A stretch of 64,000 nucleotides of DNA, from assembly GCA_037447655.1 (NCBI GenBank), contig JBBHKE010003490.1, positions 54,686 to 118,685 of the forward strand, in the 5' to 3' direction. Positions within the stretch are counted from its first letter, which is position 1; each line of letters begins with the position of its first letter. Shown here piece by piece: positions 1-11,947 of the stretch. The notes under the pieces were generated by a model, which saw only the letters and a list, made by a program, of their open reading frames with translations, searched no databases and was not told the origin of the DNA. Position numbers and translations under genes: made by a program. Origin of the DNA: Zygnema cylindricum. Lineage: Eukaryota; Streptophyta; Zygnematophyceae; Zygnematales; Zygnemataceae.

Positions 1-68
1 GGTACATTTTAAGGCCTTCTTTGCCTCATATACTTCGTTTATGTAGACCCCTATCTTTTTGTCTCCAG

Positions 69-1677
69 CCTGATATTCTAGCGCCAGGAGCAGATGTATT
101 TGCTTCATATACTCCGTTTCTTCCGGAATTTTACATGGGTAGTAAAATACCTAAAAGTCAGTTCCAGTTTTTGAGTGGAACCTCTATGGCCACTCCCCAC
201 GTGGCAGGGGCTCTGCTGTTACTCAAATCTCTGAGGCCCAAATGGAGTCCCGGCGCGCTCCAATCAGCTCTCAGCACCACAGGTATGTTGTTTTTTCGTC
301 GTTATATCGTCTCTGTTTTTATCTTTTTGTGTCGGAAGGGAACATTTTACGCTGTGTATTGTTAGTAGTTGTAATGTTTTTCTTGCCCGTTAAAACGTTT
401 TTTCTCCGTGCACTATTCATTGTGCAACTTTTCTAAGTTTTTTTTATCTTTCCTCATTCAAGTTTTTATTCAAGCTCTTTTAAGTTTCATATTGTGCTAC
501 CTGACATTACGTCACGTCACGTCAAATCATGTCACATCACATCATGGTTCTACTCGTCTCATTTTGTTGCTTCACAAGATGTTGGTTGGACATATATGTG
601 TCTACATGAAAGAAAACACAAATAAATGGAACAAAACCAAAGCTAAGACAATCAATTTGTTTCCATTTTTGTTTGAGTTGCAGCAAAACCTTTGTCAGAA
701 GGTAATTATAATGACTTTGGAAGTGGAATGATTCAACCAAATTATGCAATTAACCCGGGCCTCATTTACGATTCCGGTGTTGATGACTATGCCCTTTATC
801 TTTGTTCCTACTACAAAACCGCCAAAGTAAAAAGCTTGGTGGGAAAAGATTGTCCGAAAAGTGTTAAAGTTTATGATTACAATTCACCCTCCCTTATGAT
901 AAAAGTTAAAAAAGGAAAGATGTTGAACGCGACTCGCGAGGTTACAAATGTGGGTCCCGAAAAAAGCACATATAAACTTCATATTAAACAACCAATAGGG
1001 GCACACGTGACTATTACTCCGTCAATACTAGCATTTAATTCGAGAATTCGACGAATCCAATTCCGAATCTCGGTTTTGGGAAAGTCTCCTACAACTGATG
1101 AAAGTCGAGGTAAGTTTAGAGGAGGAAAAGATGTGAAATTCTGTTGATATACTTTTGGTTTTCTCTTTTTGGTGAGAAAATTGTGATAAAATTCCGAGCA
1201 CATTATACTCTATGAATAAGTTCATTTATACTGTAATTCATTGTCCGAAATCATTATGTTAGGTTTTACAATTCAATTTTTTTTTTCTAAAGGGAACTTT
1301 TCAGCTGAGAATAACTTGTTGATAGTTTGTCACACCAATCGGGAAAAAAGATAATGAGATTACTTGTCCTTGGTCAAGATTTGTTAACCAAAATGTCTAG
1401 GTTTCAAAACATTTGACTGTTTATACTTTAAATTTGACCGTTTTTATTCAAATTTGACCGGTTATACTTCAAATTTGATTGTTTTACTTCAAATATGACC
1501 AGTTTTACTTTAGATTTGAAATTGACCGGTTTTACTCTAACTTTGTACGGTTCTTATATTTTCTAACATGTTTTAATTTGTTGGGTTACAGGATTCTTGG
1601 AAATGGGCTATTGGAGATGGACTTCCACTGGAAACAAATATAAAGTCCAAAGTCCCATCCTCGTAGAAGTTACATAA
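69..1677 (+). CDS. Subtilisin-like serine protease A, 3' part (three exons)
   Basis: Plant subtilase (family S8A), normally a secreted wall or apoplast protease. Three exons join in frame: 69-282, 684-1109 and 1592-1677 (TAA 1675-1677). The first opens after a TCCAG acceptor with PDILAPGADVFASY and carries the catalytic serine block GTSMATPHVAGA at 177-212. Its donor AG|GTATGT is phase 1. Exon 2, after TTGCAG, continues with DFGSGMIQPNYAINPGLIYD, then the C-terminal fibronectin-III-like region. Exon 3 gives GYWRWTS...SPILVEV. The catalytic Asp, His and oxyanion Asn exons lie left of the window. GTSMATPH (rather than the commoner GTSMSCPH) and DDYALYLC suggest an SBT2-like type; that is inference. 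No frameshift or stop in the visible part. Gene B lies tail to tail with it, with matching exon phases. Regulation is not visible. Confidence 0.85.
1411..1552 (+). repeat. Degenerate ~21-bp tandem repeat in last intron of subtilase A
   Basis: About six diverged copies of a unit like TTTTACTTCAAATTTGACCG lie in the 482-bp intron 1110-1591. The repeat accounts for much of the intron and has no coding potential. Confidence 0.6.
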
Positions 1678-2458
1678 TATCGTCTCGAAAACCACTATTG
1701 ATATCTTTTGATTCAAAATTATTTTGTAATTTATAATTTTTGATTTTTATTTTTTATTTATAAATGGCATGTACTTCCAAAAAATGAGAATTGTGATTCC
1801 TTCCGCTGGTCGCTACTGTGGCTTTCATCTCTCTCTATCTCTTTTTTAATTTTCTTTCCTTGTTTATATTTTTCTTTACTTCTTTGGAGGATATTAACGA
1901 TAACCCTCCTGTTAGGAGATTCATGGAATTTCCATTTGTAATCCCTCCTCTCCCTCTCCCTCTTCCTCTCCCCCTCCCTCTCCCTCTTCACTGAATTCCC
2001 ATCCAAATTCCCATCCAAAATCCCTCTCCCTCCCCTCTCCTCCTCTCCCTCTTCCCTACTATCCCACTTATTGGATTCAAATATGTAATTGGCCGTTGCG
2101 CGAATGAACTTTCGACCGTTTCGTCTGGTCTTTGTTTTAGGGAATTGATCATCACAGTTCAAAATAACAAAAACTGAATAAATGAATAAATAACAAAAAT
2201 AAAAAAAAGTTCAAAAATTACAATGTAGTATTTAATGAGGTCAAAAATTATGTATGTAAAAAACGAAATTATCCAAGCTTGTCCAAAAGAGTAAATAGTC
2301 CCCTAGAAAGCAATCTTTAAACCCATGTAAATCTTTATGACTATTAAAAAAGAAAAATCTAGCCATGTCCAAAATTAATTCTTAAGTTATCCCTTACTAG
2401 AAAAAAAATCCCACATTTTTCGAAAAAAATTGTTGGGAATTGTACCCCTTTACCCAAC
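1678..2458. other. Intergenic space between tail-to-tail subtilases
   Basis: Holds the 3' flanks of both genes. A pyrimidine-rich tract (CCCTCTCC-type, about 1925-2060) makes a spurious Arg/Glu-rich frame on the minus strand. The rest is AT-rich with no gene seen. Confidence 0.6.
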
Positions 2459-5400
2459 TTATTCCACTGCCACCACGACTGGGCTGTAAACCGAATACTG
2501 TTTGTCGGTGGAGACCCAAGTCCAGCTTCCTAAAGTGGACCCTGCCATCAAAAAAGAAGAGAGAAGAAAAAAAGTAAGAAAAAAAATAAGGAGCCAATGA
2601 ATTAGCGACAGGCGACAAGTTTTGATGTTGAAATAATCTCTCATTTTTTATTGTTTTTCACTTTCACATTTTTCCCCTTGAATGATAAAGTGGAGGAAAA
2701 TAACAAATTTAAAAAAAAAAACTAATTGGTTAGAAGAGATGACGATTTCCTGATGTTTTTAACAAATTTGGGTGCATAAAACAAAGAAAACGTTTCAAAG
2801 AAAAACGTTATATTCATAACTAGCATACATATCTTTCGTCAAAAGAACCCCCATAAAAATCGGATAAGTAGACATCAAATAAATGAATGGCTTGGAAAAC
2901 CAACAAATTACAACCTCCACCTTCCACATTACCAAGATTATCTAGTGTTAATCATTGTTTTTTTTACCTCGTTTTCATTACTTTCACCACCTTCGTTGCT
3001 TTCTATCTTTTCCAATACTCATTCCCTTATTTATTTACTCACTCACCTCGTGACCCGTAACCATAATTACCGTAACCGTAATAATCATGACTACTGGGAG
3101 CTGTACTCGAACTCCCCACAATCGATATTTTAAAAGTCAATATCTGATTGGTTGCATTAAACGTTAACGTGCTCGGCGTAATTTTCACTTTCGCTTTACT
3201 TGGTTGCTTGATTGAAACTTTATAAGTTATATTTTTTGGGCCGACGTTTCGTACGCGACGCGTGGCCGTGAATCCTGAACCCACGGGAACAGTCATCATT
3301 AGCGACGGCAAGTTGTATTGAAATTCGTCCGTACCGGCCGTCGGGCAAGTTTCGCCGATTAGTTGTTGTACGATTTCCGGACTATAATAAGTACAAAGGA
3401 AAAGAGTATAATCGGCGGCGTCCGTAGGGTAGACGAGGCCCGGATTATCCGCAAAATTAGGTCTAATCATCCCGCTTCCAAAATCATTTGTCGTGCCCGT
3501 CGACAAAGGCTTGGCTGGAAAAAAACGTAAAAAAAAGAACAAAAGAGCAAAATGAAGATCAGCTGTGGAACCTTACTTGACAAAGAAATGGAAACAATAA
3601 GAAGGAAAAGGTAAAAGTAAAAGAAAAAAGGAAGAAGAAAGCAAAGGGAAAAGGGAAGAAAAGGGAATAAAGAAAATAATAGGGAAAAGAAAGAAAGACA
3701 TGAGCAAATAAGGGAATAAACAGAAATATAGGAAATAAAAAGAAAAGACCCAATTGGAGAGGTAGGAAGTCAAGTGAAGTGCAAGTTTTCCATATTTGTT
3801 AAGGGTTACATGACAATAAAATGCACATTTGTTCTCCGTCTCAACCTGAAACCTAACCCCAAACCCTTTGACTAAACCCAAATCACTGACTTTTGGATTG
3901 TTTTGTGACTTTTGTCTTACACTTGTCGTTAGGACTCCACCCTACACTTAAACCTGTAACCCAAACCCTAAATGCACCCTAAACCCTAACACTGGTTTGT
4001 TTGTGCATTTTGTCCAATACCTAGACATCGCTAATCGTTATTAGTGTTGATTTTTTTTTTGCCACTTAAAACATATTTTTTTTGTGCACACTTGTCAAAT
4101 TGTCGATCCGATGGTTGCTATTAGAAGGCAAGATACTCACCTTCCTTTTAATTGGCGGCCTTTAAATGACAATCGACAAGTGTGCATGGAGAAAAGATGT
4201 TTTAAGTGGCGAAAAAAACTTTAACACTAATAACGATTAGCGGTGTACTATTCATTGCGGAAGGTAGGCTCCCTCGGAGCCTTAACTCTTTGACACCCTC
4301 AACCCAAACCCTGAACCCTAAAACAAAATGAGACCTAAACCATGACATTGGTTTATTTTGTGACTTTTGTCGCATACCTGTCGTACTGAGCGCGGAAGTT
4401 AGGGCTCCTAGAGTCCATCTGGGCCTCAAAGCTTTGAGAATAGTTAGAGCGCCTGTCACGTGTGGAGTGGCCATGGAGGTTCCCCTTAAAAATTTGAATT
4501 GATTCATTTGCATAAACGAAGTACCCGATGTATCATCGAAAAAATAAGGGGTAAAAGCGGCAAATATGTTCACGCCTGGTGCAATAACATTAGGCTGCAA
4601 AACAAAATAACAAAATAACAAAAATTAAAACAAACAAGAAAATGGAAAGAATGAGAAAAATGGGAATGAGAAATGAAATGAAAAAAAAAGCCAAATGGAT
4701 GAGATGTTCTCCATGGCGTTTGGTGAGTACTTGGAGTAAAATCATACTAGAAAAACAACATCCGTTAGTCCTTAATTGAATCGAACTCATGCATTCACTT
4801 ACCTTCATGATATTGCTGTAAGGATTTGGCCCCCTTGATGAAAAATCGGCCGTAAAAGTCGGTTTTTCTCCAACATTCACCAATAAGGGAGATATCGCAG
4901 CCGTCGGTTTCCTGAAACCGTAAACATGCGGCAAAATGGCACCAAAAAAATAAATTCAAATTCTAATTAGAGCATTTGAAGAGCAGTGACTGTCAACTTA
5001 CATATTGCTCAATCTGTCAATACGAGCGGCTGGTACTGTTCGACAAATGTGAAAATTTAGGTCACTAAATCGACACGAGACGTTGAAAATACATGACTTC
5101 AAGGATTTCACTCATTTTGCATTTACTACACATTTCAGAAGTACAATCAAAGTAAGCTAATATTAAGGAAGTGAATAAGACAAGGAGCCACATTTAAGAC
5201 GTTTTATAAAGTTTTCCGGCGAAACAACATTTTTTTTTCAAATTGTTCGCTATCGGGAGAAAAAATCCCACAAACTTGATACAAAAAAAGTTGTGATCTG
5301 GTACAAAAATGAAGTTTCAAAAATGCAAAATTAGACTTGCCTTGTTTTATTGAGATACGCGAGGATCTTCAAGCCGTTATCGTAGCCGATGTGGATGGCT

Positions 5401-6319
5401 GGTAAAACATGGAATTTTTGGTTTACGTTGTTTGTAAGCAAATTCCTTACGATCATTCCTTTTGCCCCAACCATAAGTAAATTGTAGCCTTGTGCAATAG
5501 GGTCAACATCACTACTTGAGTCACAAAGGATGATTTTCCCTTTGACGATTGCCGCATTCAAACTCCCGTTTCGACATTCTCTGCGAAAAAAGAACCTCCA
5601 CAGTGAGATTTAAAATCTCAGCTCATAAATAGTGTGGATCAAGGGGGAGAGAGAAACGGGGCAGTGGGGAGAGGGGACAGCGAGGGAGATAGGAGAGAAT
5701 GGGAAATTTACGGAGGTATCAGGGGTGAGAGACGATAGGAGTGGGAGAGTAGGAAAGGGAGAGAAATAGATCACTGAAGAGAGAGTCGAATTGGTAGGAG
5801 AAGGGAAGGAGGATGAGGGAGGGAGAGAGAGCGAGAGCGAGAGAGAAGATTGACAGCAAGGGAGGAGAGAGAAGGGGAAAGAAAGAGCGGCAGGAGAGAG
5901 GGAAAGGTAACAATGGAGGGAGAGGATCAGAGGGGCAGAATAGACAGGAGGGAGAGAGGGAGAGAGAGAGAGAGAGAGGCGAGGGATGGTGGAGTCGAGA
6001 TTTTCGAATACTGGAACGTGCATTGAGTTTTCAACTATTCCTGGACATGGAAAAAATAACTAGCGTTGAGCATTAAGAAAATACCTAAAAATTCTAAAAT
6101 AAGAGACAAGAAACAGTGACATAATATTCTTTATGCCACCCTATTCTTCCATTATCGATATAATTTTAACCAAGCTCCGTTTATTTCATTCCACGTGGGA
6201 TCTTCTTACCGAGCAAAGTTGAGATTAGCTCCAGGTAAAGCTGCGTTTTTGGCATATATGAGAGGCAGTTTCGGGTTACTTTTGCCACGTGGCAACGTCC
6301 CATCGGTGGCCGCATAGCC
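2459..6319 (-). CDS. Subtilisin-like serine protease B, 5' exons missing
   Basis: Paralogue of subtilase A on the minus strand. Six exons join in frame: 6319-6211 (end uncertain by 1), 5580-5341, 4911-4803, 4594-4378, 3514-3047 and 2541-2459 (TAA 2461-2459). They encode, in order, the segment ending in PLIYA, the block with VKGKIILCD (PA-like insert), KPTFTADFSSRGPNPYSN, PNVIAPG and the catalytic serine block GTSMATPHVTGA, then DFGSGMIRPNFADNPGLVY and the Fn3-like domain, which has a Tyr/Gly-rich stretch just before the last exon (GSWTWVS...SPVVVAV). Splice phases match gene A. The 5340-4912 intron uses a likely GC donor (AG|GCAAGT); that join gives NKTRKPTAAISP, the usual subtilase context. 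The exon at 6319 begins in phase 0 after TTGCAG, but no exon with the catalytic Asp or His was found upstream to about 8.7 kb. The gene is therefore 5'-truncated or has a very long intron. The part seen has no stop. Confidence 0.82.
3955..3995. repeat. Short telomere-like motifs (CCCTAAA) in subtilase B intron
   Basis: ACCCAAACCCTAAATGCACC then CTAAACCCTAAC: a few imperfect copies of the plant telomere unit. A similar cluster sits near 4300-4322. Too short to be a telomere; probably interstitial relics. Confidence 0.5.
4022..4247. mobile_element. Tc1/mariner-type MITE, family M1, in subtilase B intron
   Basis: Long terminal inverted repeats: the left arm has CTAATCGTTATTAGTGTTGA, a T-run, GCCACTTAAAACAT and GTGCACACTTGTC. 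The right arm is its inverse, ending CGATTAGCGGTGTA. About 222 bp, flanked by TA on both sides. Same family as 15481-15697 and 61772-61988. It lies in the intron 3515-4377. Confidence 0.75.
5640..5995. repeat. Purine-rich (GA) tract in subtilase B intron
   Basis: GAGAGGGAGA-type low complexity between the exons at 5580 and 6211. It produces a spurious Ser/Pro/Leu-rich frame on the minus strand and an Arg/Glu-rich one on the plus strand. Confidence 0.8.
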
Positions 6320-7800
6320 CTGCAATGAAACAAATAGCATTTTTTTTTTTAAGTATTTTAACGGCAACTCAAAAAACTACAGGAGGTGAGGAAGTGGAAG
6401 TCAGAAGACGGCAAAAAACAACAAGGGAAAAATACACAAAGAAGAGAAAAAGAAGCTAGTGTTTTTCATGAAGAAAAATCCTACAATAAAAATGTGAGAG
6501 CGTCACTTTTGGGGGATGCGAAATCTAATGAAGAGTCCAACCGGACCAAACAAAAAGAGCGATAACTGGACTCTAAGTGACAATGAAAAAAAAAAAAAAA
6601 AAAAAGATACTACAACCGTTAATCGTAATTAGCGTTAAACGAATTGAAACGTTATTTTGATTTAAAATTAACAAACGAGGAAAGATTGAACTTTAACATA
6701 CTTGAATGGTGGGAAAAAAAATAGATGTACTTGCGAAAAAAAAAAGAATTTCATGTTGTAGCTGGCGTTGCTAGATCTATTCTAGCTATTTCGGCTTCTA
6801 GTTCCATGTATGAATGCAATTTTTTCGGATGCCGGGAACACAATAACAATCAATAGGAGCTCACTAGCGGCTTCAATTATTAGTGATCTTTTGCTTGTTA
6901 GATCCAACCGAAATCTTTTAAATGCATATTTTTTTGTTTTGTTTTGTTTTCTAATTATTGTTTTTTTTGTTAGTATTAGTTATATATATTTGTTTCTTTG
7001 ATTTTTTTTTGTATTTCACAAATTTTCTATTGTTTATCTTTTTTTTTCTTAAACCGAAATGCTTATTTTACCAAATTACCAAAGCGTTTTATTTATACAA
7101 CATTTAGATTTATAGATTTCGTGTAATTTTTAAGCTTGAGGTTGAGATTTTGTATAATAGAGTCGAAAATAGGACAAGGTTGTGATTTGATTATTTCAAT
7201 ATTTGATACTACAAATCATTTTTTGGATTTTATGCTTATTAATTAAAGACGTGGACTATAACCAACTACGTCTACCACGTCTCCTTGCGGTAAATAGTAT
7301 TATAAATCATAATTTTCCATTAACACTACACTGCAAATCGTAAAAAGCGATATTAACGCTAATTCCGTCACCACGAATTTTGACACAAAAACCTTAAAAA
7401 GAGTAAATAACTCTAAAATTTTCTTTACATTATTTAAGATATTTTTTGAATCAACGTTAACAACTATACACCGCGAATCGTCATTAGTGTCAATAACTCT
7501 AATTTGGGTTCTTAAACTTTTGATTTTTTTCCTCAAATAGGATATATGATTTTAATTTTCCCTTGGCGTTAATTAAGGTAACGTACAAAATAGCGTAAAA
7601 AACGAAAATAAAATAAGATCTAAATAGTGTGGTGAACGGTCGATGTCACACCGTACATAATTATACCTTTTCAAGCATAGATGTCCAATTCATACGGATT
7701 TGGACTTTTTTACAATAACTACGTAGTATTCGTTTGTTTCGTAGCTTTCGTAAATTTCGTATGTCACACACTGTACGGAAATTGTACGGACATTAAAAAA
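6320..7800. other. AT-rich region, no gene seen
   Basis: Upstream of the last subtilase B exon found. Poly-A/T runs and short frames only. Fragments of the MITE end TACACCGCGAATCG appear near 7466 and a diverged partner near 7327, so old MITE relics are likely. Confidence 0.5.
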
Positions 7801-8165
7801 AAAGTTTGCGTCATTTGCGCGCGTATTATTTATTTGTCCTCCACTCCGTCTTCAGAAGGAAGCCGTCGTTGGAGACGCCGTAAATTTTGCCGCTCACCTC
7901 TTGCTCGGTTTTGCTTCATTTGCGCGAGCGTATTTTTATTTGAGCGGCGAGCGGCGGAGTTTATGGCGTCTCGCACGCGTATTTTATCTGAACGGCGAGC
8001 CGCGGAATTTATGGTGTCTCCAATGGCGGCTTCCTTAAGCCGTTTTGCTTCATTTGCGCGCGCTTATTTTTATATGTCCTCCACTCCGTCTTCAAAAGGA
8101 AGTCGCCGTTGGAAACACCGTAAATTCCGGCGCTCGCCGCTAGTTCGTTGCATTTATCAGTTTTT
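7801..8165. repeat. GC-rich island with internal direct and inverted repeats
   Basis: Set in AT-rich DNA. GTCCTCCACTCCGTCTTC occurs near 7837 and 8078; CATTTGCGCGMG occurs three times (about 7813, 7917, 8050). Inverted pieces such as GAGCGGCGAGCGGCGGAG with CCGCTC also occur. An open frame of 171 codons covers it, but the product looks like nothing known and the repeats explain the openness. Confidence 0.5.
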
Positions 8166-8735
8166 TTACGGTATAAAATATTTAAAATTTTATTAGTACT
8201 TGTTAAAAAAAGTACGAATTTTACCGACGAATTTTAAAAGTTTGAAATTGTTTTATGCACACGGAACGTAGTATTCGTTAGTTTACTCTGTGCGTTTTAT
8301 GCGCATAGGACATCTATGTTTTCAAGTGAAAATTTTACAAAAAAATGAATTAAATCAGACGCGAACGTTTAGGAACGTGCGCTAAAAAAAACGGGATTAG
8401 TTTGACACGTAAGTTAGTCTGACTTGTACGGATATTTAAATTTCACGACGGCGTACAATTTCTAATAATTTGTGCGGATACATATATTAACGTATTTGTA
8501 GGGATACATATATTAATGTATATAATCGTACGACAAATATTCCATTTTTGCTGTTCCCAAATTAGCATTAATGCCGAATTTAGAATACACTTTTATTTAA
8601 AAAAAAAACAAATTCTTAATTAGCATCAATTACGGTAAATTTTCTTCAACACTATTTAAACTTTGACACTAATAACAATTCGCGGTGTAGTTGCCCGAAC
8701 ATCAATTACTTCTGTCCGTACAGATATATTACTTA

Positions 8736-9684
8736 GGGTACGTCCCCATGTATTAAAGTACATACTTTTCTCTGTCTTTTTGCCCTAAAATTCAGGGAAC
8801 TTTGAAAAAAACTATAGCCGTACAAGAAAATCATTTTTACCAAAGTAAAGTGAACGTCAATTCATACTTTGGATGTACGATGTGTTTGTCGTTATGTGAA
8901 CGCATTTTGGCGTTTTCCCCTTTTCGACCCCCGGGCAAGAGAATCCAGCCCAAAAAAACACTTCATCCAAAATCACCTCGAGGGGGTGATTTTAGTTCAA
9001 GTACCGCCCAAACAGCGAATGAAATACAAACCACGCACGCGCCACACGATTTGTAAAATTTTTGGACGAGGGAGAGTCCTCGCTATTTTTCTTCGTACCC
9101 GTCACGCGCTATGTACGGAAAAAAATTTGCAGGGGTCTCGGACTTCCACTTGCATTCATGGGTCCTTTGCATAATTCTTCGTCGTCGTCGCCTCTCCTCT
9201 CTCCCTCTCACACTATCGCTTGTATCTCACACTTTTTAAAATGAGACACAACAATATTGGTATAAAATGAAAGATCTTTAAAAAATATATTTTTTGAAAT
9301 TTTTTAGGTTTTTATTTAATGGCAAATCGAGTGAGAAAAGTAGAAAAAGCGAAATCGGGAAACCATGGCAGAAAGTTCTTGAATCCGTGACCTCGACGTT
9401 GTCACAAGTGAGCGTGACGTCACAATGTCACCAAACCCAAAACATTTACAACTTCACAAAAATCTAGACGTCTACAACTGTCGCTGTTTTTGTTGGCGTC
9501 ACTAATCGTCAGAAGTTTCGTAGTCGCCTTAAATCGTCACAAGTTGTACCTACGTCTAAAACCATCACATGTCAAAGTTCCGATTTCATTTTCGCACATT
9601 GGGACGCTCTTCAAAGTCGTACGGCGAATCTTCACTATAGTCCAAACTACTTTATCAAAGTACTGATTACATAAGGACGTACCC
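8736..9684. mobile_element. Harbinger-like non-autonomous element Q1
   Basis: Starts GGGTACGTCCCCATGTA and ends TACATAAGGACGTACCC, flanked by TTA at 8733-8735 and 9685-9687. The 3-bp TTA duplication with GGG...CCC ends is typical of PIF/Harbinger. No transposase frame. A second copy follows at once. Confidence 0.7.
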
Positions 9685-9687
9685 TTA

Positions 9688-10626
9688 GTGTCTCCGTGCA
9701 TTAAAGTATCGACTTTTCTCTTTCAATTTGCCCCAAAATCCAAGGAACTTTGAGAAAAACTTTAGTCGTACGAGAAAATCATTTTTACCAAAGTGTAGTG
9801 AACGTCGATTCGATACTTCGAATGTACGGCATGTTTGTCGTCATATGAACGTATTTTGGCCTTTTCCTCTTTTCGAACCCCGGGCAAGAGAATCCAACCC
9901 ATCAAAAAACTTCATCAAAAATTACTTTGAGAGGGTGTTTTTAGTTGAAGTATCGCCCAAACAGCAAATGAAAAACGAGCCACGCACGCGCCACACGAGT
10001 GGGAGAATTTAAGGACGAGGGAGAGTACTTGCTATTTTTCTCCCTGCCGTCACGCACATGTAAAGAAAATACGAGCATGTACGAAAAATATTCAGGAGGG
10101 ATCTCGGACCTCCACTTTCATTCATGGGTCCTTCGCAGAATTTTGCCCCATCCTCTCCCCTCACCCTCTCACACCATCACTTTTATCTCACGCTTACAGA
10201 ATGAGGCACGAAAATGCTGGTATGAAATGAAAGATATTTGAAAAATAATTCTTTTGACTACCTTTGTGCATATTTTTATAGCAAGTCGAGTGAGAAAATT
10301 TGAAAAATTGAAATCAAGTTCTTGTCTCTGTGACGTCGACGTTGTCACAAGTGAGCATGGCGTCAAAATGTAAAAAAACCCTAAACATCTGCCATGTCAC
10401 AAATTTACAAAAATCTAAATGTCTACAACTGTCGTTGTTTTTGTTAGCGTCACCAATTTCGTAGTCGTCTTCAACCGTCACAAAGTTGTACCCAGGTCTA
10501 CAACCGTCACATGTCAAAGTTCCGATTTCATTTTCGCATATCAAGACACTCTTCAAAGTAGTACGGGGAATCTTCACTACAGTCCAAAATACTTTATCAA
10601 AGTATCGATTACATGGGGACACCCCC
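9688..10626. mobile_element. Harbinger-like non-autonomous element Q2, tandem to Q1
   Basis: Runs parallel to Q1 over its whole length: both share the TTTTACCAAAGT block, the ATGGGTCCTT block and the end GATTACATGGGGACACCCCC. It begins directly after the TTA that closes Q1. No transposase. From 10629, GGGTATATGCCCATGTAACC looks like the start of a third, truncated copy. Confidence 0.68.
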
Positions 10627-10923
10627 TAAGGGTATATGCCCATGTAACCATTACTTTTAATAATTTCTATGGATTTTAGTAAAGATTCTCCGTGCTACAT
10701 TTTAGAGCGTTCCAATGTTTGAAAATGAAATCATACCTTTAAAATGTGAAGGTTGTACATGTCGATACAACTTGTGACGATTGAATATGACTATGAAACT
10801 TACGACGTTTGGTGACGTCTACAACAACGGCGACGATTGTAGACATCTAGTTTTTTGTGACATGGTAGATTCCTAAGGTTACGTGCATAGATGTCCCGTG
10901 CGCATATTAAGCATGGAGTAAAC

Positions 10924-11091
10924 TACACCGTGAATCGTTATTAGCGATAATAACGCAAATTTGGCACCCCCAAATTTTGACCCTTGAACCTGCAATATAA
11001 TTAATTACACATAGTTTTTTGCGTTTATTAGGGTACTAGTTAATTAGCGTTAGTAACTATAATTTATGGTCATCTTGAATAGTATGGTGTA
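10924..11091. mobile_element. MITE, family M2
   Basis: Begins TACACCGTGAATCGTTATTA and ends ATGGTGTA. The inside includes CACCCCCAAATTTTGACC, inverted relative to the copy at 14580-14778. TA borders suggest the Tc1/mariner type. The right end is diverged, so its limit is less sure. Confidence 0.5.
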
Positions 11092-11947
11092 CGAAACATG
11101 TTAATCCGTACTAAAACTACTTAGTATTCCATACAGCCGTACAAGTGTCCGAAAAAGGCGTCAAACACTTGAAATTGAGTACGTTGCTATATAAAAGCAC
11201 ACTCAAATATGATTCCCAATGATAAAGGCGAGGAAAAATCACGCGAACATGTTCTCACATGTTAAGTCGTCAAATATGCAAACACAAGTTATACCGGCTA
11301 CTACTGTTGTATATTGACAAGGTTTTGTCGATAATCGATACATTGGCACAATATATCGACATCGATGTTATTGCCAATAAAACACCGATAATATCAGATA
11401 TTAATCGCGATAACACCGGTAGCAATAAGTATCGTCGATAATTGTACACTTCGTAGAATTCGTAGCATACAGCTGTACGGTTTATTCCGTCGTAAAAAAC
11501 CGTCGTTATGCTGTTACATAATGTACGGAAAAAAAATTTTGCACGTTGTATGCCACGCTATATAAAGTGACATATATAATACAATATATTAAAAAGTATT
11601 AGTATATAGCGTACTATATTTTTTTGCACTTATCGCCGATAAGGAATTTGTTGGTTTCGGAGCGATATATCAGAAACCGTGGGCATTCTATAACCTATAA
11701 CTATCGTTATCAGTGTTATAGCGATAAATTTCTTGCCGATACAGAACACTACAGGCTACACTTTTACAGTAAAAGGTTTTTAATGAAACGCGAAAAATCC
11801 AAATTAGAGTTAACAACTCTAATTATTTTTTCACATTATTTATTTATAACCACTAATCGCGATTCACAGTGTAACCAATGGGCGTGCATTCAATGATTTT
11901 GAAATGTTAATCAAATGTGTACTTTACTTTGCCCCCATACATTTTTT
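11092..11947. other. AT-rich region with CGATATATCG-like palindromes, no gene
   Basis: Short palindromic stretches (ATCGACATCGAT, CGATAATATC) around 11330-11440 and 11640-11750. Short frames only; nothing recognised. Confidence 0.45.

Noticed and set aside
5002-5036. Possible extra subtilase B exon reading PAARIDRLSNM with good splice signals
   Set aside because: Including it inserts unrelated residues before KPTAAISP; the direct GC-AG join gives the conserved family sequence.
7681-8196. 171-codon frame with repeated RRAAEFM segments
   Set aside because: Openness is explained by GC-rich internal repeats; no domain recognised and no splice or transcript signal.
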